Shown here one piece after another: positions 16,856 through 25,391 of a DNA stretch of 64,000 nt. Under the pieces are notes generated by a model that was not told the origin of the DNA, did no database searches, and worked only from the letters and a program-made list of their open reading frames with translations. The position numbers and the translations under genes were made by a program. Within the stretch, counting starts at the first letter, position 1, and every line of letters starts with the position of its first letter. Source of the DNA: Adlercreutzia shanghongiae (GTDB lineage Bacteria; Actinomycetota; Coriobacteriia; Coriobacteriales; Eggerthellaceae); contig NZ_JAYMFI010000011.1 of NCBI RefSeq assembly GCF_035830635.1, positions 62,001-126,000 on the forward strand. Reading direction: 5' to 3'.

Positions 16856-16873
16856 GGGTCGAAGCGGCGTCTT

Positions 16874-17950
16874 CTAGATACGAATCACGCAGGAGCCGGC
16901 GGTGAGGCCGCCTCCGAAGGCGGTCATGCAGGCGATGTCGCCGGCTTTGAGCTTGCCGTCGCAGAGGGCCTCGTTCAGGGCGATGAGGGCGCTGGCGCCG
17001 CTGACGTTGCCCACATGGTCGATGATGACCTGGAAGCGCTCCATGGGCAGGTCCATCTTCTTGGCAGCGTAACGGATGATGCGCTCGTTGGCCTGGTGCG
17101 GCGTGAACAGGGTCACCTCATCGGTGGTCATGCCGGCCCGGGCGAGTGCCTCGTCGGTGCAGCGCATCATGGCGGAGGTGGCGAACTTGAACACCGCCTG
17201 GCCGGCCATGCGCATGTAGGGGTCGCAGTTCGCGTCGTCCTCGCACAGACCCGCCTTGCTCTCGAAGGGAACCTCGCGGGCGGCGAAGGCGCTGTCGCAC
17301 CACAGGGAGCGGTCCGTGTCGTCGGTGTTTTCCATATAGGAAGACAGGATGCCCGCATCGCCCTCGTCGCGCCATTCCAGCACCACGGCTCCGGCGCCGT
17401 CGCCGAACAGGATGCAGGTAGCGCGGTCGGTCCAGTCCACGAGCTTGCTGAGGCGCTCGGCAGCCACCACGAGCACGCGGCGCACGTTGTTGCGCGTGGC
17501 GGGGCGACCGTCGCGCTTGGCGCATTCGCGGTCGTAGGCGGCGCCGGCCATGATGAGGTCGGCGGTGGAAAGCCCGTACACGCAGCCGGAGCAGGCGCAG
17601 GACACATCGTAGCACACGGCGTTCACCGCGCCGATGCGCTCGCGGATGCGGGCCGCCTCGGAGGGGAAGTGCGTATCGGCGGTCAGCGTCGGGCAGATAA
17701 TCATATCCAGCGTGGCCGGGTCGATGGCGCCCTCCTCGCGCTGCCAGCCGCCCGCCTCGGCGCCAAGCGCGCGCAGGGCCGCCTGAGCACCTAAATCGGT
17801 GCAGGTTTCCTCGAGGGCAACGTGGCGGGTGTGGATGCCCGTGCGGGGGACGATCCACTCATCGGTGGTGTCGACGATCTGCGCCAGGTCGTCGTTGGTG
17901 ACGACGTGTGCGGGCAGCGACCTGCCCGATCCGATGATTACGCTGCCCAA
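16874..17950 (-). CDS. fabH: 3-oxoacyl-ACP synthase III (FabH)
   Basis: 358 residues from a TTG start at 17950, which has AAAGGAA 5 nt upstream; an ATG ten codons earlier lacks such a site. The catalytic triad is visible: Cys in YDVSCACSGCVYGLS, His in TPHQANERIIRYAAKK, Asn in DHVGNVSGASALIAL. FabH condenses acyl-CoA with malonyl-ACP to begin fatty-acid synthesis. It is divergent from the fabK operon and shares its promoter region. Confidence 0.93.
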   Translation of the reverse strand: MGSVIIGSGRSLPAHVVTNDDLAQIVDTTDEWIVPRTGIHTRHVALEETCTDLGAQAALRALGAEAGGWQREEGAIDPATLDMIICPTLTADTHFPSEAARIRERIGAVNAVCYDVSCACSGCVYGLSTADLIMAGAAYDRECAKRDGRPATRNNVRRVLVVAAERLSKLVDWTDRATCILFGDGAGAVVLEWRDEGDAGILSSYMENTDDTDRSLWCDSAFAAREVPFESKAGLCEDDANCDPYMRMAGQAVFKFATSAMMRCTDEALARAGMTTDEVTLFTPHQANERIIRYAAKKMDLPMERFQVIIDHVGNVSGASALIALNEALCDGKLKAGDIACMTAFGGGLTAGSCVIRI

Positions 17951-18077
17951 TGCCGTTCCTTTCCCCGAGTAGCGCCTCAACCTGCGCTATGATTCGTTCT
18001 GCATCGCTGAGTTTCGCACTTAACGATGAGATGTTTGGTGAAGATTTTAGACGCACAGTCAGTTTTTGGGGCGAATT

Positions 18078-18109
18078 CCTTAAGATTTCTCAGATAGTTT
18101 ATCTCAAGG
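18078..18109. promoter_or_regulatory. Candidate operator in the fabH/fabK divergent promoter
   Basis: CCTTAAGAT (18078-18086) and ATCTCAAGG (18101-18109) form an imperfect inverted repeat around a core AGATA-GTT-TATCT at 18092-18104. It sits 40 bp before fabK in the only regulatory space of the fab operon. It does not match the FabT or FapR boxes I know, so the regulator is unknown. Confidence 0.5.
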
Positions 18110-18148
18110 CGCCCGCCGCCGCAGCGAGAGAGAGGACGAGCCGCACCT

Positions 18149-19114
18149 ATGAAGACCCGCATCACAGAGCTTTTGGGCATCGAGTATCCCGTCGTGCAGG
18201 GGGCCATGGCCCGCATTGCCGACGGAGGGCTGGCCGGCGCGGTCAGCGAGGCTGGCGGCTTGGGCATCATCGCGTGCGGAGGCGCTTCGCCGGAGTGGAT
18301 TCGCGCCGAGGTGGCCCGCGCTCGCTCCCTTACGAGCAAGCCCATCGGCATGAACGTCATGCTCATGGACCCGCGTGCCGCCGAGGTGGCCGAGCTTGTC
18401 TGCGAGCTGGGCGTGGAGGTGGTTACGACCGGTGCCGGCAGCCCGGCGAACTTCATGGGCATGTGGAAGGAGGCCGGCGTGAAAGTGGTGCCGGTGGTGG
18501 CCTCTTCGGCCCTTGCCGCCCGCATGGAGCGCCTCGGCGCCGATGCGGTGGTGGCCGAGGGCACGGAAGCCGGCGGGCACATCGGCGAGCTGACGACCAT
18601 GGCGCTCATTCCCGCGGTCTGCGAGAAGGTGTCCATCCCCGTCATCGGCGCCGGCGGCATCGTGGACGGCCGCGGCATGTTGGCCGCCTTCGCTCTGGGC
18701 GCCGAGGGCGTGCAGTGCGGCACGCGCTTCCTCACCGTGGAGGAATGCGGCGTGCACGAAGCGTGGAAGGAGAAGGTGCTTTCCGCGAAGGATTCCGACA
18801 CTATCGTTACCGGGCGCGGCACCGGGCATCCCGTGCGCGGGCTGAAGAACAAGTTCGCCCGCGAATGCCGCAAGATGGAGCTTGCCGCCCAATCGGGCGA
18901 GGAGCTCGAGGGCATGTACGCCGGCTCGCTGGCCCGCGCCGTGGCGGGCGATGTGGAAAACGGCTCGGTCATGGCCGGCCAGGTGGCCGCGCTCGTGAAC
19001 GAGCGCGGATGCGCCGCCGGCGTCATCACCGAGATGGTGCGCGAGGCCGAGGCGCTTGCCGGCCAGTCCATGGACGACCTGGCCGCCCTGAACGCCCGTC
19101 GCGGCCGTCTGTAG
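18149..19114 (+). CDS. fabK: FMN-dependent enoyl-ACP reductase (FabK)
   Basis: 321 residues, a TIM-barrel flavoprotein of the nitronate monooxygenase/FabK family. Recognisable blocks: IEYPVVQGAMARIADGGLAG, GGLGIIACGG, EGTEAGGHIGE, PVIGAGGIVDGRGMLAAFALGAEGVQCGTRFL. As first gene of a fab operon that has no other enoyl reductase, it most likely performs the last reduction step of chain elongation using NAD(P)H and FMN. A wide 83-bp gap separates it from fabD. Confidence 0.88.
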   Translation: MKTRITELLGIEYPVVQGAMARIADGGLAGAVSEAGGLGIIACGGASPEWIRAEVARARSLTSKPIGMNVMLMDPRAAEVAELVCELGVEVVTTGAGSPANFMGMWKEAGVKVVPVVASSALAARMERLGADAVVAEGTEAGGHIGELTTMALIPAVCEKVSIPVIGAGGIVDGRGMLAAFALGAEGVQCGTRFLTVEECGVHEAWKEKVLSAKDSDTIVTGRGTGHPVRGLKNKFARECRKMELAAQSGEELEGMYAGSLARAVAGDVENGSVMAGQVAALVNERGCAAGVITEMVREAEALAGQSMDDLAALNARRGRL

Positions 19115-19197
19115 ACAAGCGAATCAGGCGGGGCGGACTTCTCTTTGCCCTTGCCTGCGAAGACTAAGCACGAGAAGAGGAAGAGAGAGAAGCTTGC

Positions 19198-20166
19198 ATG
19201 AGCAATATCGATGAGACTCCCCTTGAGCCGCTTGGGGCGAGCGGGTTGGTGTTCATGGCCTCGGGCCAAGGCTCGCAGAAGCCCGGCATGGGTGCCGACC
19301 TGCTGGACATTCCCGAGGTGGCCCGCACCTTCGCGTGCGCCTCGGAGGTGCTCGGCCGCGATGTGGCCGCGCTGGTGCGCGACGCCTCGCCCGAGGAGCT
19401 CGCCGACACCCGCAACGCGCAGATCGCCATCGCGGCGCTGTCCATCGGCACCGGCTGGGCGCTCATGGCCCGCGGCGTGGTGCCCGATGCGCTGCTCGGC
19501 TTCTCGCTCGGCCAAATCTCGGCCATGGTGCTCGGCGACATGCTCACCGAAGAGGCGGCCTTCGCGCTCATCGCCGAGCGCAGTCGCCTTATGGGGGAAG
19601 CGGCCGACGCCAACCCCGGCGCGATGAGCGCGCTTCTGAAGATCACGCTGCCCGAGGCCGAGGCCCTGTGCGCCGAGGCCGCCGAGGGCGAGGTGCTCGT
19701 GCCCGCGAACCTGAACGGCGGCGGCCAGATCGTCATCGCCGGCACGCCCGCGGCCGTGGGCCGCGCCGAGGAGGCCTGGGCCGCGCAGAAGGGCCGCTTC
19801 TCGCGCCTGGCCACGTCGGGCGGCTTCCACAGCCCGCTCATGGCTTCGGCTCAGGAACCCTTTGCCGCCTATCTGGCCGGCGTGGCGTTCCGCGAGTCGG
19901 CGGTGCCCGTCATCGGCAACGTGCACGCCGCCCCGCTCACGGCGGCCGGCGCCCGCGACGAGCTGGTGGCGCACCTGGTGTCGCCCGTGCAGTTCGAGGC
20001 CAGCGTGGCCAAGCTGCAGGCTGCCGGCGCGCGCATGTTCGCCGAGGTGGGCTTCGGCGGCGTGCTGGCCAACCTGGTGAAGCGCATCGATCGCACGGCC
20101 CCGCGCGCGGCCGTGCAAGACCGCTCCTCCTTCGACGCCCTCGTCGAGGAATTCGGAAAGGAATAG
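19198..20166 (+). CDS. fabD: Malonyl-CoA:ACP transacylase (FabD)
   Basis: 322 residues. GQGSQKPGMG supplies the oxyanion-hole Gln, and FHSPLM supplies the active-site His. The nucleophile elbow reads GFSLGQIS, whereas most FabD proteins have GHSLGE; the serine is kept but the preceding His is Phe and the following Glu is Gln. FabD loads malonate onto ACP. It is second in the operon, followed by fabG after 3 bp. No acpP gene is present in the operon. Confidence 0.9.
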   Translation: MSNIDETPLEPLGASGLVFMASGQGSQKPGMGADLLDIPEVARTFACASEVLGRDVAALVRDASPEELADTRNAQIAIAALSIGTGWALMARGVVPDALLGFSLGQISAMVLGDMLTEEAAFALIAERSRLMGEAADANPGAMSALLKITLPEAEALCAEAAEGEVLVPANLNGGGQIVIAGTPAAVGRAEEAWAAQKGRFSRLATSGGFHSPLMASAQEPFAAYLAGVAFRESAVPVIGNVHAAPLTAAGARDELVAHLVSPVQFEASVAKLQAAGARMFAEVGFGGVLANLVKRIDRTAPRAAVQDRSSFDALVEEFGKE

Positions 20167-20169
20167 AAC

Positions 20170-20928
20170 GTGACTGATACCGAGAATCGCCGCTGCGCCG
20201 TGGTGACCGGCTCCACCCGCGGCATCGGCCGCGCGGTGGCCCGGGAGCTGGCGGCCGCCGGCATGAACGTGGTGGTGAACAGCTCTTCCGAGCGCAGCCT
20301 TCCCGCCGCCGAGGCCCTGGCCGCCGAGATCGCCGAGGAATTCGGCGTGGGGGCCGTGGCCGTGGCCGCCAACGTGGCCGCAGAAGACGAGGCCAACGCG
20401 CTCATCGCCGCCGCGACCGAGGCCTTCGGCAGCGTGGACGTGCTGGTGAACAACGCCGGCATCACCCGCGACGGCCTGGCCGCTCGCATGAGCGATGTGG
20501 ACTTCGACGCCGTCATCGACATCAACTTGAAGGGCACCTTCCACTGCTGCCGCGCCGCCGTCAAGGTGATGATGAAGCAGCGCTGGGGCCGCATCATCAA
20601 CCTGTCCAGCGTCGTGGGCGTCTACGGCAATGCGGGCCAGGTGAACTATGCCGCCTCGAAGGCCGGCGTCATCGGCATGACCAAGACGCTCGCCAAGGAA
20701 CTGGCAAAGCGCAACATCACGGCCAACGCTGTGGCTCCCGGCTTCATCGCCACCGATATGACCGGCGCGCTCTCCGATGCTCAGAAAGAGGCCATCACTG
20801 GCCGCATCGGCTGCGGGCGTTTGGGCGAGCCGGCTGACATCGCGCATCTGGTGCGCTTTCTGGCCTCGGACGAGGCGTCGTACATCACCGGACAGGTAAT
20901 CTGCGTGGACGGAGGTATGTCTTTATGA
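20170..20928 (+). CDS. fabG: 3-oxoacyl-ACP reductase (FabG)
   Basis: 252 residues from a GTG start. Short-chain dehydrogenase features are TGSTRGIGRAVA (NADP loop), NNAGITRDGL, LSSVVGVYGN (catalytic Ser), and YAASKAG (Tyr and Lys), ending in YITGQVICVDGGMSL. It reduces 3-oxoacyl-ACP. Its last four bases overlap the fabF start (ATGA), so the pair is translationally coupled. Confidence 0.95.
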   Translation: MTDTENRRCAVVTGSTRGIGRAVARELAAAGMNVVVNSSSERSLPAAEALAAEIAEEFGVGAVAVAANVAAEDEANALIAAATEAFGSVDVLVNNAGITRDGLAARMSDVDFDAVIDINLKGTFHCCRAAVKVMMKQRWGRIINLSSVVGVYGNAGQVNYAASKAGVIGMTKTLAKELAKRNITANAVAPGFIATDMTGALSDAQKEAITGRIGCGRLGEPADIAHLVRFLASDEASYITGQVICVDGGMSL

Positions 20929-22199
20929 GCAGCACGGTAGAAACCCGCCGCCCCGACGGCACCCATCGCGTCGTCATCACCGGCGTCGGCGCCGTCACCC
21001 CGGCGGGCGTGGGCGTTGCGCCTTTGTGGGAGGCACTCATGGCCGGCCAGACCTGCATCGGTCCCATCGAGCGCTTCGACACCTCGGAATACGAGGTGCA
21101 CTTGGCCGCTGAGGTGCGTGATTTCGACGGCACCGAGCACGGCCTTTCCAAGAAGGAGGCCCGCCGTTTCGAGCGCTTCGTGCAGTACGCCATCGTGGCC
21201 GCCGACGAGGCGCTGGCGCAATCGGGCCTCACCGTGACCGACGAGAACCGCGACCGCATCGCGGTGGTGTTCGGCACGGGCATCGGCGGCATCGACGAGC
21301 TGCAGAAGAGCTTCGCCACCTTGGAAGAGAAGGGCCCCAAGCGCGTGAATCCGCTGTTCATCCCCACGATGATCGGCAACATCGCCGCGGGCAACTTGGC
21401 CATTCGCTACGGCATGCGCGGCGAGTGCCTGAACGTGGTGACCGCTTGTGCTACCGGCGCCCACTGCATCGGCACGGCCCTGCGCGACATCCGTCACGGC
21501 TACATCGACGCGGCGCTCGTGGGCGGCACGGAAGAATCCGTGAGCCCCATCTGCATCGCCGGCTTCACCAACCTGGGTGCGCTCACCCGCTCCGAGGACC
21601 CCAAGGCCGCCTCGCTGCCCTTCGACGCCCGCCGCGGCGGTTTTGTGGCCGGCGAGGGCGCCGGTGCGCTCGTCATCGAGTCTTTGGAAAGCGCCCTAGC
21701 TCGCGGCGCTGAGCCCATTGCCGAGATTACCGGCTTCGGCTCCACCGGCGACGCCTACCACATGACGGCTCCCGATCCCGCGGCGGAGGCCATTACGGCT
21801 GCCATGGCCGCCGCCCTTGCCGAGGGCGGCTTCACCCCGGCCGACCTGGGACATCTGAACGCCCATGGCACCGGCACTCCGGCTAACGACGCTACGGAAT
21901 CCAAGGCGCTTGCGAACCTCATGGGCGAAGCGGCCACCACGGTGCCGGTCACCTCTATCAAAGGCACTACGGGCCACATGCTCGGCGCCGCCGGTGCCGT
22001 CGAGGCCATTGTGTGCGCTCTGTCCGTCGCCCGCGATGCCGTGCCCCCCACGGCCGGTTTCGCCGAGCCCGCCGAGGACTGCCCCGTATCCGTGGTCACC
22101 GAGGCCAAGACCGGCTATCCGCAGAAGGTGGCCCTGTCCACTTCGCTGGGCTTCGGCGGCCACAACGCTGCTTTGGCCTTCTCCCCGTACAAGGACTAA
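20925..22199 (+). CDS. fabF: 3-oxoacyl-ACP synthase II (FabF)
   Basis: 424 residues, a condensing enzyme with the Cys-His-His triad: Cys in VVTACATGAHCIG, His in NAHGTGTPANDATE, His in KGTTGHMLGAAGAVEA. VITGVGAVTPAGVG at the N-terminus is typical. It elongates acyl-ACP with malonyl-ACP. It overlaps fabG by 4 nt and precedes fabZ by 2 nt. A 12-residue N-terminal extension (SSTVETRRPDGT) is slightly longer than usual. Confidence 0.95.
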   Translation: MSSTVETRRPDGTHRVVITGVGAVTPAGVGVAPLWEALMAGQTCIGPIERFDTSEYEVHLAAEVRDFDGTEHGLSKKEARRFERFVQYAIVAADEALAQSGLTVTDENRDRIAVVFGTGIGGIDELQKSFATLEEKGPKRVNPLFIPTMIGNIAAGNLAIRYGMRGECLNVVTACATGAHCIGTALRDIRHGYIDAALVGGTEESVSPICIAGFTNLGALTRSEDPKAASLPFDARRGGFVAGEGAGALVIESLESALARGAEPIAEITGFGSTGDAYHMTAPDPAAEAITAAMAAALAEGGFTPADLGHLNAHGTGTPANDATESKALANLMGEAATTVPVTSIKGTTGHMLGAAGAVEAIVCALSVARDAVPPTAGFAEPAEDCPVSVVTEAKTGYPQKVALSTSLGFGGHNAALAFSPYKD

Positions 22200-22201
22200 C
22201 T

Positions 22202-22657
22202 ATGACTGACACCATGCCGCCCCTGCCCTGGGGGCGTGAGACCATCGAGACCATTCTGCCCCATCGCGACCCGTTCGTGTGGGTGAGCCGCATCGTGGCC
22301 ATAGATCCGGGCGCCTCCATCGAAGGCGAGCTGGATGTACCTGCCGATTTGGATCTCTTCCGCGGGCACTTCCCGAACCATCCGGTGCTGCCCGGCGTCA
22401 TCATCATGGAGGCGCTTGCCCAGTGCGCTTCCATCGCCGTGCTGCAAGACCCCGACCTGCGCGGCTGCATCGGCTTTCTCACAGGCATCGATAAGGCGAA
22501 GTTCCGCCGCCAGGTGGCCCCGGGCGAGACGGTGACGCTGAAGGCGACCATCGTGAAGTCGTCGCGCCGCCTTGTCGTGGCCGATGTCGAGGCCTCCGTC
22601 GATGGCGAGACCTGCGCCACGGCCACTCAGAAATACGTGCTCGCCCCCAAGGAGTAA
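22202..22657 (+). CDS. fabZ: 3-hydroxyacyl-ACP dehydratase (FabZ)
   Basis: 151 residues, a hot-dog fold dehydratase. The active site reads RGHFPNHPVLPGVIIMEALAQ, giving the catalytic His and Glu, preceded by the substrate-tunnel motif ILPHRDPFVWV. It removes water from 3-hydroxyacyl-ACP. Start is the ATG 2 nt after the fabF stop; it is separated from accDA by 2 nt, so the operon is tightly coupled. Confidence 0.95.
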   Translation: MTDTMPPLPWGRETIETILPHRDPFVWVSRIVAIDPGASIEGELDVPADLDLFRGHFPNHPVLPGVIIMEALAQCASIAVLQDPDLRGCIGFLTGIDKAKFRRQVAPGETVTLKATIVKSSRRLVVADVEASVDGETCATATQKYVLAPKE

Positions 22658-22659
22658 CC

Positions 22660-25275
22660 ATGGCCAAAGCGGCTTCCAAATACATCAGTTTCGATACAGC
22701 GGGCAACTTCGTCTCCGAGCAGGCGCCCGCCTCGGCAGCACAAGAGGCGCCCGAAGAGGCTGCCTCGCTGAAGTCGGCGGTCTCTTACGCGCTGGATGCC
22801 ATCGTTGAGGCGGCGGGCACCCTGCCGGACACGGCGGCGGCGCTTATGGTCTCGCGGCCCCAGGCGGCCCATCGCGACCCGGAGGAGAAAGTGGCCGACG
22901 TGGCGGAGCACACCCGCTCCACCATCGGCGACGACTTCGCCGTAGATCGCGCCTCGGGTGCCTCCAAGCCCCGGGCGCTGGTGATTGCCACGCCGAAGAA
23001 CGCCCGGGCCTTCGTGGTGCCCATGGAGCAGGCGGGCCTTGATGTGGTGTTCGCCACGACGGACAACCGCTCGCTCGATGGCTTCGCACGGCGCATGCTT
23101 CCCACCTACAACCTCGGCAACACCACCGCTGATGTGGATGCCGACACGCTTTCCGGCAACATTTACACGGTGCTGTCGGCGGCCAAGGCCTGTGGCGCCG
23201 CGCTCATCTTCCTCGACAGCACCCAGGCGGCTTTGGCCGAAGATGCCTACTTTTTGCGCCATGCCGCCAAGCGCGGCCTGCGCGTGTTCGCCCCGGCCAC
23301 CGAGGGAACGCTGCGCACCGGCTGGGTGGAGCTTATGCCTACGGGCTTCGAAGGTGCCTTCAGTGCCGCCGAGCCCTCCGAGGCGCCCTGGGAGAGCGCG
23401 CCGGCAGTGGTGGCCGACGATGACGAGGGGCCGACCCATTGGCGCCGCTGCCACCACTGCAAGCTCTTCTTCGACAAGGAGGAGATCTTCGAGCTGGGCG
23501 GCTACTGCCCCGCCTGCGGCACCCTGCAGCGCCTGCGCTCCGACGAGCGACTGGCCGCCACGGTGGATGCGGGCTCGTTCGAGGAATGGAACGCGCAGAT
23601 GCCCGATTCAAACCCGCTCGATTTCCCAGGCTATCCGGAAAAGATCGCCGACCAGCGCGAGCGCAGCGGCCTTGAGGAGGCGGTGCGTACCGGGCGGGCC
23701 ACCATCGCGGGGCTGCCCTTGGCCATCGGCATCATGGAGTCCGGCTTCTTCATGGGCTCCATGGGCCATGTGGTGGGCGAGAAGGTGGCGGCTATGATCG
23801 ACCGCGCCATCGACGAGCGCTTGCCCGTCGTCGTGTTCTGTGCCTCCGGCGGCGCCCGCATGCAGGAGGGGCTCATCTCGCTCATGCAGATGGCCAAGGT
23901 GTCCTGCGCCGTGGAGCGCTTGGGCGCTGCGCGACTGCCCTTCATCACCGTGCTCACCGATCCTACTACCGGCGGCGTGACGGCGTCGTTTGCCATGCAG
24001 GGCGACATCATTTTGGCCGAGCCCGGCGCGCTCATCGGGTTTGCCGGCCAGCGCGTCATCCGCGACACCATCAAGCAGGAGCTGCCCGAGGGTTTCCAAA
24101 CGGCGGAATTCGCCTTGGAGCACGGGCTCATCGACGCCATCGTCGAGCGCTCCCAGATGCGCGCGGTGCTGGCCCAGATTCTGGCCCTTCACGCTCCGGC
24201 CAACGACATGGGGCGCATCGTCACCTACCACAGCGTCATGGACGCCCTGTCCGTGGGCGCCGGCGCCTACGGGTCGGTAGATGTGGCGCCTGAGGCCCGT
24301 GCCGTGGGCGAGCGCATCCGCGATGAGGAGGCTGCGGGGCTTTTGCGCTCGTGGGCCGAGGCGGTGCCAGTGGTAGGCGAGCTCATCGCCAAGCCCGAGA
24401 GCGCCGAGGAGCGAGAGGATGCCGTCCGCCGCGAGCTGGAGCGCCATGCCCGTCGCGAGGCGCGCAAGTCCGGCGTGAGCCTTAAGGCCGCTGCCGGTAG
24501 CGCCTGGGAATCGGTGCAGATCGCCCGCAACGTGCACCGCCCCACGGCGCGTCGCTACATCGAAGGCATTGTGGAGGGCTTCATCGAGCTGCACGGCGAC
24601 CGCATGTACGCCGACGACGGGGCCATTCTGGCCGGCATCGGCTGGATATCGGGCCATCCGGTGACGATCGTCGCCCAGGAAAAGGGCGTAAATCTCGCCG
24701 ACCGCGTGGCGCGCAATTTCGGCTGTCCCCAGCCGGAGGGCTATCGCAAGTCGCTGCGCCTCATGCGCGAGGCGGAGAAGTTCGGGCGTCCCATTCTCTG
24801 TTTGGTGGACACCCAGGGCGCCTTCTGCGGCACCGAGGCCGAGGAGCGCGGCCAGGGCAACGCCATTGCCGACAACTTGGTGGCCATGGCGGGACTTGCG
24901 GTGCCCGTGGTGAGCGTGCTGCTCGGCGAGGGCGGCTCTGGCGGCGCCTTGGCCCTGGCTGTGGGCAATCGCGTCGCCATGCAGGAGCACGCCGTGTACT
25001 CGGTGCTCTCGCCGGAGGGCTTTGCTTCCATTCTGTGGAAGGACCGGACCCGCGCCCCCGAGGCCGCCGATGCCATGAAGATGGATGCCGCTTCGGTGCT
25101 CGACTGCGGCATCATCGATGCGGTGATCTCGGAGGGGGAGGGTCCGGCCCATGAGAACCCCGAGGACGCCGTTGCCGCCGTGCGCGACTACGTGCGCCAG
25201 GCCTACGGAGAGCTTGCCGACCTCACGCCCGAGGAGCTGGTCGCCCAACGCCAGGAGCGTTTCGCGAAGTTCTAG
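22660..25275 (+). CDS. accDA: Acetyl-CoA carboxylase carboxyltransferase, fused beta-alpha (AccD-AccA) with extra N-terminal domain
   Basis: 871 residues, three parts. Residues ~104-216 (PRALVIATPKNARAFVVPME through YFLRHAAKRGLRVFAPATEG) resemble the N-terminal Rossmann-like domain of biotin carboxylase but carry no ATP-grasp. Residues ~255-535 are AccD, with a zinc ribbon at C264, C267, C283, C286 and SGGARMQEG. Residues ~590-870 are AccA (RRYIEGIVEGFIELHGDR, LLGEGGSGGALAL). It transfers carboxyl from carboxybiotin to acetyl-CoA, making malonyl-CoA for FabD. accB and accC are not in this window. Confidence 0.92.
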   Translation: MAKAASKYISFDTAGNFVSEQAPASAAQEAPEEAASLKSAVSYALDAIVEAAGTLPDTAAALMVSRPQAAHRDPEEKVADVAEHTRSTIGDDFAVDRASGASKPRALVIATPKNARAFVVPMEQAGLDVVFATTDNRSLDGFARRMLPTYNLGNTTADVDADTLSGNIYTVLSAAKACGAALIFLDSTQAALAEDAYFLRHAAKRGLRVFAPATEGTLRTGWVELMPTGFEGAFSAAEPSEAPWESAPAVVADDDEGPTHWRRCHHCKLFFDKEEIFELGGYCPACGTLQRLRSDERLAATVDAGSFEEWNAQMPDSNPLDFPGYPEKIADQRERSGLEEAVRTGRATIAGLPLAIGIMESGFFMGSMGHVVGEKVAAMIDRAIDERLPVVVFCASGGARMQEGLISLMQMAKVSCAVERLGAARLPFITVLTDPTTGGVTASFAMQGDIILAEPGALIGFAGQRVIRDTIKQELPEGFQTAEFALEHGLIDAIVERSQMRAVLAQILALHAPANDMGRIVTYHSVMDALSVGAGAYGSVDVAPEARAVGERIRDEEAAGLLRSWAEAVPVVGELIAKPESAEEREDAVRRELERHARREARKSGVSLKAAAGSAWESVQIARNVHRPTARRYIEGIVEGFIELHGDRMYADDGAILAGIGWISGHPVTIVAQEKGVNLADRVARNFGCPQPEGYRKSLRLMREAEKFGRPILCLVDTQGAFCGTEAEERGQGNAIADNLVAMAGLAVPVVSVLLGEGGSGGALALAVGNRVAMQEHAVYSVLSPEGFASILWKDRTRAPEAADAMKMDAASVLDCGIIDAVISEGEGPAHENPEDAVAAVRDYVRQAYGELADLTPEELVAQRQERFAKF

Positions 25276-25334
25276 CAGAGGCTCACGCGACAAAACAGGG
25301 GCGATTGAAGTCGGCCCCTTAAGGGATAGAACGC

Positions 25335-25363
25335 AAGGGGCCCGAACTCAGTTCGGGCCCCTT
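25335..25363. terminator. Bidirectional terminator between accDA and ddh
   Basis: AAGGGGCCCGAAC (25335-25347) pairs perfectly with GTTCGGGCCCCTT (25351-25363) around TCA, followed by CTTC on the plus strand. It can end both convergent transcripts. Confidence 0.88.
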
Positions 25364-25391
25364 CTTCGCTTCTGCCTGCTGCGCGAAGCGA

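Noticed and set aside
17977..20847. A 956-codon open frame on the minus strand across fabK-fabD-fabG
   Set aside because: It is the antisense of three well-conserved fab genes; high GC keeps the opposite strand open. Composition is Gly/His/Ala/Arg-rich with no recognisable domain.
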